Assembly: GCA_938004075.1 (NCBI GenBank)
Contig: CALKWP010000052.1
Span: forward strand, 1-10,276
Source: an uncultured Methanomassiliicoccales archaeon
Lineage (GTDB): Archaea > Thermoplasmatota > Thermoplasmata > SG8-5
DNA: 10,276 bases
Direction of reading: 5' to 3'
Shown here: piece by piece, positions 5,959-10,276 of the stretch
How the letters are laid out: each line of letters starts with the position of its first letter
How positions within the stretch are numbered: the first letter of the stretch is position 1
The notes under the pieces: generated by a model
What the model was told of the DNA's origin: nothing
The model's database searches: none
What the model saw: only the letters and a program-made list of their open reading frames with translations
Program-made: the position numbers and the translations under genes

Positions 5959-7351
5959 TTTTCCACTTCACGCCTTCAACGGTGTCTTCCAGGACAATCC
6001 CCAGTTCCTTCAGCCGGTCGCGTATCTCGTCCGATAGCTTGAAATTCTTCTCGGCCCTGGCTTTCTGTCTTATCCCAATTATGATATCCATCAGAGGGGC
6101 CATCATGTGGTCCTGAGCGCCTTTATCGAACTTGAATATTGAAAGTATCTCATCATAAGCGCGGAACGTCTCCAGAATGGCTTCCAGCGTGCCTTTCTTT
6201 GGACTGGATTCGAGGTACTTGTTGACCTCCTTGGCAAAGTCGAATATCGTGGAGATGGCATCACGCGTGTTGAAGTCCTCGTCCATTGCCGCATCGAATT
6301 TCGTCATCGCTTCCCGGGCGACATCTTTGAAATCATCATCGCCTTCCGCAGCCCCACCTACGGCCGCCAGAACATTGTCGAGAGTGTTCTGGATGCGGCC
6401 TAGCGCCTGCGCTGCTTCCTCCAGAGCCTTCTGGTTGAAGTCTATCGGCTTCCGGTAATGGGTGTTGAGAAGGAAGAACCTCACGACAGTGGGGTCATAA
6501 TCCTTCAGAACGTCTTTTATGGTGAAGAAATTGTTCAGGGACTTGGACATCTTCTCGGAGCCGACATTCATCAGCCCGCCGTGAAGCCAGTACTTGACGA
6601 ATGGCTTGTCTGAAAGCGCTTCGGACTGCATTATCTCGTTCTCGTGATGCGGGAAGACAAGCTCGGAACCGCCGCCATGCAATTCGAAACTTTCACCGAG
6701 ATACTTCATTGACATTACCGAGCATTCGATGTGCCAGCCCGGACGGCCTTCCGACCAGGGCGACTCCCAGAACGGCTCGTTCTCCTTCTTGTTCTTCCAT
6801 AGAACGAAATCAAGAGGCCCGCGTTTGCGCTCGTCAACCGCGATACGGGCGCCTGCCAGCATCTCCTCGCGCTTGCGGTGGCTGAGCTTGCCGAATTCAG
6901 CAACGGCCATGACATCAAAATAAACTTCCCCGCCGGACTCGTATGCGAAGCCCTTTTCAATGAGCTTCTGGATTGCTTCAATAATCTCTTTCATATGGTG
7001 GCTGGCCACCGGGTAAATGTCCGCCTTCTTGACCCCCAGCTTCCCCATGTCCTTGTGATACTCCCCGATGTATTTTTCAGTTAACTGGTCAAGCGGTATG
7101 CCCAGTTTTATCGTGCGCTCGATGCAATGGTCCTCGATATCGGTGAAATTGATGACATAAGTGACATCGTACCCCTTTCTGACCAGGTGCCTGCGTATAA
7201 CGTCAAAAGTGACTGCGGACTTCGCATGCCCCATATGGCTGTCATCATAGGTGTTGATGCCGCAGACGTACATGCCGACCTTCTTGCCATTAATAGGCTG
7301 AAAATCTTCCATCTGGCCAGTCATTGTGTTATGAACTCTGAGGGTCATCAT
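5951..7351 (-). CDS. cysS: Cysteinyl-tRNA synthetase
   Basis: Charges tRNA-Cys with cysteine, a class I enzyme in the cytosol. The 466-residue length fits the family (about 460). Visible signatures are VCGINTYDDSHMGHA (29-43, with the HIGH motif as HMGH), NFTDIEDHCIE (68-78), PGWHIECSVM (204-213), HGGGSELVFPHHENE (225-239) and KMSKS (267-271). The zinc ligands expected from bacterial CysRS are present as C30, C210, H235 and E239. The usual Pro after VCG is replaced by Ile. The start is ATG at 7351: AAGGAG (7362-7357) lies 5 nt upstream and residue 3 onward matches the usual N-terminus. Longer forms that run into the upstream gene are rejected because a TATA box at 7391-7381 would sit inside them. 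Its 3' end overlaps the membrane-protein gene on the plus strand by 8 bp. Confidence 0.96.
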   Translation of the reverse strand: MMTLRVHNTMTGQMEDFQPINGKKVGMYVCGINTYDDSHMGHAKSAVTFDVIRRHLVRKGYDVTYVINFTDIEDHCIERTIKLGIPLDQLTEKYIGEYHKDMGKLGVKKADIYPVASHHMKEIIEAIQKLIEKGFAYESGGEVYFDVMAVAEFGKLSHRKREEMLAGARIAVDERKRGPLDFVLWKNKKENEPFWESPWSEGRPGWHIECSVMSMKYLGESFELHGGGSELVFPHHENEIMQSEALSDKPFVKYWLHGGLMNVGSEKMSKSLNNFFTIKDVLKDYDPTVVRFFLLNTHYRKPIDFNQKALEEAAQALGRIQNTLDNVLAAVGGAAEGDDDFKDVAREAMTKFDAAMDEDFNTRDAISTIFDFAKEVNKYLESSPKKGTLEAILETFRAYDEILSIFKFDKGAQDHMMAPLMDIIIGIRQKARAEKNFKLSDEIRDRLKELGIVLEDTVEGVKWKII

Positions 7352-7380
7352 ATTCGCTCCTTGGACTCTCATGGGGAAAT

Positions 7381-7391
7381 GGTATAAAAAA
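7381..7391 (-). promoter_or_regulatory. TATA box for cysS, possibly also terminator of the preceding gene
   Basis: On the minus strand this reads TTTTTTATACC. It lies about 34 bp before the cysS ATG, which leaves a short leader just long enough to carry the AAGGAG at 7362-7357. The T6 run falls 13 nt after the stop of the preceding minus-strand gene, so it may also terminate that transcript. Confidence 0.6.
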
Positions 7392-7403
7392 GTGCTCTTG
7401 GAA

Positions 7404-7658
7404 TCACTTTGTCCAGCGGAACTCATCAATCGGGAGCGCCAGTGAGGTCTTGCACATGACAGATGACGCAATGAGACAGACGAAGTCCACCGCTTGCTTC
7501 TCATCCTTGGTCTCGAAAACTATGATTGCATCCGGGTCCCCGAACAGCCCAAGGAACTCGCGTATCTTGACCCCTTCCGGGACCTTCAATCTCTTGAGCG
7601 CCCTTATTGCATCCTCGAACTTTCCGTCGGCCGCGTGTATTGTGGTAACGAACAGCAT
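7404..7658 (-). CDS. Small conserved protein, probable ferredoxin-like (GYD/DUF3303-like) fold
   Basis: An 84-residue cytosolic protein. The pattern MLFVTTIHAADGKFEDAI, then EGVKIREFLGLFGDPDAIIV, FETKDEKQAVDF and a C-terminal LPIDEFRWTK fits a beta-alpha-beta-beta-alpha-beta dimeric barrel subunit. This layout is seen in small archaeal proteins annotated as GYD or DUF3303. No catalytic residue is obvious; two Cys (61 and 69) are present and unpaired in any motif. GGTGA at 7667-7663 lies 4 nt upstream of the ATG. It has its own TATA box but sits between the rnhB pair and cysS on the same strand. The fold is a reasonable reading; the exact family and function are uncertain. Confidence 0.72.
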   Translation of the reverse strand: MLFVTTIHAADGKFEDAIRALKRLKVPEGVKIREFLGLFGDPDAIIVFETKDEKQAVDFVCLIASSVMCKTSLALPIDEFRWTK

Positions 7659-7690
7659 TCTTTCACCTTTTTCTTGATATAGTCTGAACC

Positions 7691-7700
7691 CGTATTTAAG
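7691..7700 (-). promoter_or_regulatory. TATA box for the 84-residue protein gene
   Basis: On the minus strand this reads CTTAAATACG, centred about 38 bp before the ATG at 7658. A start of transcription near 7670 would leave a leader of roughly 12 nt that just includes the AAGGTGA ribosome site. TATATC at 7681-7676 is a weaker alternative because it is too close. Confidence 0.5.
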
Positions 7701-7706
7701 ATTGTC

Positions 7707-8048
7707 TCAGCCAATCAGCTTCTTCAATCGCATCACATCATCAATGCTGGCATCGAATTTCAGCCGCTTGGTTGCCCAGGCCTTCATCGGCTTGAGTTCC
7801 CCTGTGAACAGAGCAGTGAAATCAGCGGTTGTGGCATGCAGGACTATCTCGGCGGTTTCCAATTTTCCGCGCTTGAATCCCTTTATCTCGCCCTTGTCCA
7901 TTATGAAGCTGAATCCCTCGTTATCTGTGGTGTTTATGTTGATGTTCCTGGTTATCTCAGCGAGTTCCTTCCGGAGCTCCTGGTCCTCTGCGATCTTTTC
8001 CTTGAATTTCTCTATGGCTTTCCTGATGTGTCCCTCTAGCTCGTCCAT
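7707..8048 (-). CDS. SCP2-like sterol/lipid carrier domain protein
   Basis: A 113-residue protein matching a single SCP2 (sterol carrier protein 2-like) domain. An N-terminal charged helix (IRKAIEKFKEKIAEDQELRKE, about 8-28) leads into a beta-sheet (GFSFIMDKGEIKGFKRGK) and the signature TADFTALFTGELKPMKAWATKRLKF (about 74-98). It ends with a short helix, DDVMRLKKLIG. SCP2 domains hold a hydrophobic ligand such as a fatty-acyl chain in an internal cavity. Archaea lack sterols, so an isoprenoid or acyl-CoA ligand is more likely, but that is inference. The ATG follows the rnhB stop by 4 bp with GGATGAT upstream, so the two are co-transcribed. No signal peptide or membrane helix is seen. Confidence 0.8.
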   Translation of the reverse strand: MDELEGHIRKAIEKFKEKIAEDQELRKELAEITRNININTTDNEGFSFIMDKGEIKGFKRGKLETAEIVLHATTADFTALFTGELKPMKAWATKRLKFDASIDDVMRLKKLIG

Positions 8049-8052
8049 AATA

Positions 8053-8736
8053 TCATCCTTTGAATCTGTCCAGCTTGGTCATGCTGAGCTCGTTTATTAT
8101 GTTATCCACGGTCTTCCATGACAACCTTGTGTGCGGCGGCATGTTGCCATGTTCAAGGTACCATTCCTTCATGAAATTTATAGTCTTCTTGTCGGACGGG
8201 TAGCCGCTGCCGATGTCCTGTCCCAGCTCCTTCTTGATCTCCTCGATGATTGAGTCCCTGCGGGTTTTTGCAACGATGCTGGCTGCTGATACCACCGGGA
8301 AGAGGTCATCGCCCCCGTGCTTGGAGACAATCTTGACCTTGCCGCCCAGCTCCCTTGAGATGTACCTGCCGAATAGGTCCTCGTCCGTATCGGCTGCATC
8401 GACGTAAGCAATCTTGCCGCCCAACCTCTCAATCACGGTGGCGAATAATTTCGATTCCATAACATTCATTGTCATGGACTGGCGCATGAGGTCGATATCT
8501 TCCGCGCTCACCACGATGACCTCGTACTTCGAGACCGCGACGACCTCTTTCAGGAGCTGCTCCCGCCTGCCGGGAGATAATTTCTTGGAATCGCGAACGC
8601 CTATCTGCTTCAGCACTCTATCGTCATCGACGAGAACGCCAGCAATGACAATCGGGCCCATCACAGGTCCGCGGCCTGCCTCGTCAACCCCGCATATGGG
8701 GCCGCCCTGCGGCAGGAACTCTTCCAATGTTCGCAT
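8053..8736 (-). CDS. rnhB: Ribonuclease HII
   Basis: Cleaves RNA in RNA-DNA hybrids and at single ribonucleotides in DNA, using divalent metal. The 227-residue length suits archaeal RNase HII. Motifs in order: GVDEAGRGPVMGP (16-28, catalytic D18 and E19), RDSKKLSPGRRE (48-59), YVDAADTDED (111-120, catalytic D113) and GGDDLFPVVSAASIVAKTRRD (141-161, where D143 takes the fourth acidic position). GSGYPSDKKT (176-185) follows. The usual Lys-Ala before the fourth acidic residue is replaced by Gly-Gly, an unusual local change. There is no Shine-Dalgarno before the ATG at 8736, but a TATA box lies 26 bp upstream, so the mRNA is probably leaderless. It leads a two-gene operon with the SCP2 gene and is divergent from the multi-helix protein. 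Confidence 0.95.
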   Translation of the reverse strand: MRTLEEFLPQGGPICGVDEAGRGPVMGPIVIAGVLVDDDRVLKQIGVRDSKKLSPGRREQLLKEVVAVSKYEVIVVSAEDIDLMRQSMTMNVMESKLFATVIERLGGKIAYVDAADTDEDLFGRYISRELGGKVKIVSKHGGDDLFPVVSAASIVAKTRRDSIIEEIKKELGQDIGSGYPSDKKTINFMKEWYLEHGNMPPHTRLSWKTVDNIINELSMTKLDRFKG

Positions 8737-8756
8737 GAGGATGTTATTGTATAATT

Positions 8757-8766
8757 AATATAAAAA
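8757..8766 (-). promoter_or_regulatory. TATA box for rnhB
   Basis: On the minus strand this reads TTTTTATATT, centred 26 bp before the rnhB ATG. With no ribosome site between them, this is the standard geometry of a leaderless archaeal mRNA. Confidence 0.68.
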
Positions 8767-8768
8767 CG

Positions 8769-8776
8769 TTTATATC
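8769..8776 (+). promoter_or_regulatory. TATA box for the multi-helix membrane protein
   Basis: TTTATATC is centred about 35 bp before the ATG at 8807, giving a predicted transcription start near 8798 and a leader of about 9 nt. It lies directly beside the rnhB TATA box, with a palindromic AAACGTTT spanning the join. Confidence 0.62.
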
Positions 8777-8806
8777 CCTTCATTTGTTTTCCGGGCCAAC
8801 GGCGAA

Positions 8807-9904
8807 ATGCCAAAATTGATTGTGAGGATGGATAAAATGGAATACGAATTGAGATGGGGCAAGGCTACCTGGATGGTTGCCCTTGCGGTATCGTTGATAA
8901 TCGGCGTGAGCATACTGTTCATGAGCTATTACGGGCTTGGCGAGGGCTGGCACAATGCGTACTACGTGCCGCTTCTGGGCTACTATGTCATGCTTTCGAT
9001 ATGCCAGAGCCATTACTTCAAGATCAAGCCGGTTCCGAGCTGGAACGGGCTCGCAAGGCAGTGGGTATCGATTACCGGCGCGACTTTCATGTTCTACGGC
9101 CACATCTTCCTCATGAAGGACATAATCGGGCTTTCCCCGAGCCTTCTGATGCCTGGCCATTTCATGTTCATCATCCTGGGCTTCTTCTTCTTCGGCATGG
9201 ACGATTTCATGTTCAAGGGCCAGCTGTCCAAATGGATAAAAATTGATGCGCTCAAAGCCATATTCTGGTATGCAATGGTGTGGGTGTTCTGGTTCTTCAT
9301 ATTCGGATTCTCATGGAGCCTTGTCGGAGCGCTGGGCGATTTCAATGACGTGAGGCTGTTCTGGTTCCTTGGCTCGTTCCAGTGGACCGTGATGATGTCC
9401 ATGATGATTGCCATCACCTGGAGGGACTACCTCGAGACCGTAAAGTTCAAGGACAATATCGACAGGGGCATCAAACTCCTGACATTTGCTTTGCTGGCGG
9501 GATTCGTTATCGCATTCATGTGCTACCAGATAGTCAACTTCCTGGGGCCCAACATACCCGAGCCAGACAAATGGCACCACGTTCTCTACATGGGAACTTA
9601 CCCATTGATCCCGATAATCTTGTTCGGCGTCTACTCTGACCACTTCAACCACATCAAGGACCAATTCCAGAAAGCCCAGTACAGGACGCTCTGGATTGCG
9701 GCATGGGTGGTTGCAGGCTGGTTGATATTCCGCCTGGCAATAGCGCCTTCGGGCATATTCGGTGACCATCCATGGTGGCACCACTTCGACCTGGTGTTCA
9801 ACTTCACGGTCTCCATAATCGCGCTGAGCCACCACTGGTTCTGCGCCAGGATCGGATTCCTTAGGGAAAAATGCTGCTGCTGTGACTGTCACTGCGATGA
9901 TTAG
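8807..9904 (+). CDS. Unrecognised membrane protein with about ten helices and a Cys-rich tail
   Basis: A 365-residue integral membrane protein that I cannot place in a family. Hydrophobic segments lie at about 21-41, 52-70, 85-103, 112-130, 151-170, 183-205, 224-246, 259-276, 295-313 and 326-345. It is rich in Trp, Phe, Tyr and His. Several even-numbered helices start at a His (WHNAYY 48; GHFMF 117; WHHVLY 256; WWHHFD 323) and end in an acidic/His-aromatic pair (SHYF 68; DDFMF 132; DHFNH 278; SHHWF 341), which suggests an internally repeated two-helix unit. The C-terminus is CCCCDCHCDD. These traits would suit metal or heme binding, but nothing identifies the reaction. The start is uncertain: ATG 8807 is favoured by the TATA box, while ATG 8837 has a GTGAGG ribosome site (8822-8827) and would remove 10 residues. 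It is a single-gene unit, divergent from rnhB. Confidence 0.8.
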   Translation: MPKLIVRMDKMEYELRWGKATWMVALAVSLIIGVSILFMSYYGLGEGWHNAYYVPLLGYYVMLSICQSHYFKIKPVPSWNGLARQWVSITGATFMFYGHIFLMKDIIGLSPSLLMPGHFMFIILGFFFFGMDDFMFKGQLSKWIKIDALKAIFWYAMVWVFWFFIFGFSWSLVGALGDFNDVRLFWFLGSFQWTVMMSMMIAITWRDYLETVKFKDNIDRGIKLLTFALLAGFVIAFMCYQIVNFLGPNIPEPDKWHHVLYMGTYPLIPIILFGVYSDHFNHIKDQFQKAQYRTLWIAAWVVAGWLIFRLAIAPSGIFGDHPWWHHFDLVFNFTVSIIALSHHWFCARIGFLREKCCCCDCHCDD

Positions 9905-9910
9905 ACAAGG

Positions 9911-9920
9911 GGTTTAATAT
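9911..9920 (+). promoter_or_regulatory. TATA box and ribosome site for the fructose-bisphosphatase gene
   Basis: GGTTTAATAT is centred about 36 bp before the ATG at 9952. A transcription start near 9941 would leave a short leader holding part of GTGAGG (9939-9944), which lies 7 nt before the ATG. CTTAAG at 9922-9927 is a second, weaker TATA-like site at leaderless distance. Confidence 0.5.
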
Positions 9921-9951
9921 CCTTAAGCCGATTCATCTGTGAGGAATCATC

Positions 9952-10226
9952 ATGCGATTGGAGGAACACCTCTCAGTATGCGAGCCCGACCTGGCAAAGC
10001 TCATTCTGAGAATTGCGGAAAGCTGCAAGACCATAAAGAATGGTTTCATCAGCCGCCAGACATGTTCCGACACTGAGAACGTTTACGGCGAGAGACAGAT
10101 GGCTCTCGACAAATGGGCTGACGAGGTGCTGATATCGGACCTTAAGTCCTCCGGACTTGTGAGGTACCTGGCTTCCGAGGAGCAGCCCGAAATCCTGGAA
10201 TTCGAGTCCGCGGGGGATCTGGGAGT
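9952..10226 (+). CDS. fbp: Class I fructose-1,6-bisphosphatase, N-terminal fragment
   Basis: About 91 residues of a sugar bisphosphatase that removes the 1-phosphate of fructose-1,6-bisphosphate in gluconeogenesis. The recognisable parts are NVYGERQMALDKWADEVL (43-60), SSGLVRYLASEEQPEILEFE (66-85), in particular ASEEQPE, whose acidic pair is part of the metal site in class I enzymes. The DPLDGSS metal and phosphate motif that should follow is missing because the native sequence stops at about 10226, where adapter begins. It is a truncated contig end, not a pseudogene; a complete gene would be about 290-330 residues. The frame stays open through the adapter to the window end, so an automatic gene call would carry a false C-terminus. 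A sedoheptulose-bisphosphatase role is an alternative within the same family. Confidence 0.82.
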
Positions 10227-10276
10227 AGATCGGAAGAGCACACGTCTGAACTCCAGTCACGAATCACCAGCTCGTA
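10227..10276 (+). other. Illumina TruSeq adapter left on the contig end
   Basis: Bases 10227-10260 match the 34-nt TruSeq indexed adapter in full, beginning AGATCGGAAGAGC and ending CTCCAGTCAC. Bases 10261-10268 (GAATCACC) occupy the index position. Bases 10269-10276 (AGCTCGTA) match the following adapter segment except for one base. The translation on the plus strand gives DRKSTRLNSSH, and the reverse strand gives MTGVQTCALPI; both are familiar artefact peptides in protein databases. This stretch is not part of the organism. Confidence 0.98.

Noticed and set aside
7352..7504. N-terminal extension of cysS by 51 codons
   Set aside because: It overlaps the preceding gene and the cysS TATA box, and reads as low-complexity Arg/Ser residues unlike CysRS. 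ATG 7351 has a good ribosome site.
9311..9892. Minus-strand frame of 193 codons opposite the multi-helix protein
   Set aside because: The complementary strand of a hydrophobic protein gives a charged frame by codon bias; no ribosome site or domain.
8807..9904. Membrane copper monooxygenase (AmoA/PmoA-like) identity for the multi-helix protein
   Set aside because: It is rich in Trp and His like such subunits, but I could not match their conserved motifs, and there are more helices than expected.
9973..10260. Minus-strand 95-codon reading frame opposite the bisphosphatase
   Set aside because: Its first residues (MTGVQTCALPI) are reverse-translated adapter, and the rest is the antisense of a recognisable gene.
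1..10276. tRNA or rRNA genes, CRISPR arrays, insertion sequences, attachment sites
   Set aside because: No cloverleaf-type sequences, spaced direct repeats, transposase motifs or terminal inverted repeats were seen on reading either strand. A covariance-model scan would be the decisive test.

Overview
This is a 10.3 kb fragment of an archaeal genome, most likely a Thermoplasmata-type euryarchaeote from a metagenome assembly. Four things point there: an archaeal/eukaryotic-type glycyl-tRNA synthetase and an archaeal-style RNase HII; V4R, DUF835 and four-CBS proteins; Shine-Dalgarno sites of the GGTGA/GGAGG type alternating with apparently leaderless starts 25-27 bp after a TATA box; and very tight gene packing. 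The phylum-level call rests on gene content only. The right edge ends in Illumina adapter sequence, so this is a contig end.

Layout. (1) Positions 2-3174, plus strand: the tail of an unidentified gene, a four-CBS-domain protein, glycyl-tRNA synthetase (glyS) and a stand-alone asparagine-synthetase-type PP-loop ATPase. They are spaced from a 4-bp overlap to an 11-bp gap, read as one operon, and are followed by a T7 run. (2) Positions 3245-5571, plus strand: two paralogous Ras/Rab-like small GTPases, the first with a C-terminal helical extension, followed by an overlapping V4R-DUF835 protein. This is the most interesting unit. V4R is the prokaryotic relative of Bet3, the core fold of the eukaryotic TRAPP complex that activates Rab GTPases, so a V4R gene co-transcribed with two Rab-like GTPases suggests a compact archaeal GTPase-regulator module. 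(3) Positions 5620-5958, plus strand: a small three-helix membrane protein behind its own leaderless promoter, overlapping tail-to-tail with cysS. (4) Positions 8736 down to 5951, minus strand: RNase HII (rnhB) and an SCP2-like protein as a pair, then a small ferredoxin-like-fold protein and cysteinyl-tRNA synthetase (cysS), each of the latter two with its own TATA box. (5) Positions 8807-9904, plus strand, divergent from rnhB: an unrecognised protein with about ten membrane helices, repeated His/aromatic helix ends and a Cys-rich tail. (6) Positions 9952-10226: the N-terminal third of a class I fructose-1,6-bisphosphatase, cut by the adapter at 10227.

The housekeeping genes (glyS, cysS, rnhB) anchor the window as chromosomal core. 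The GTPase/V4R unit and the multi-helix protein are lineage-specific additions with no assignable substrate. I saw no tRNA, rRNA, CRISPR array, insertion sequence or origin.
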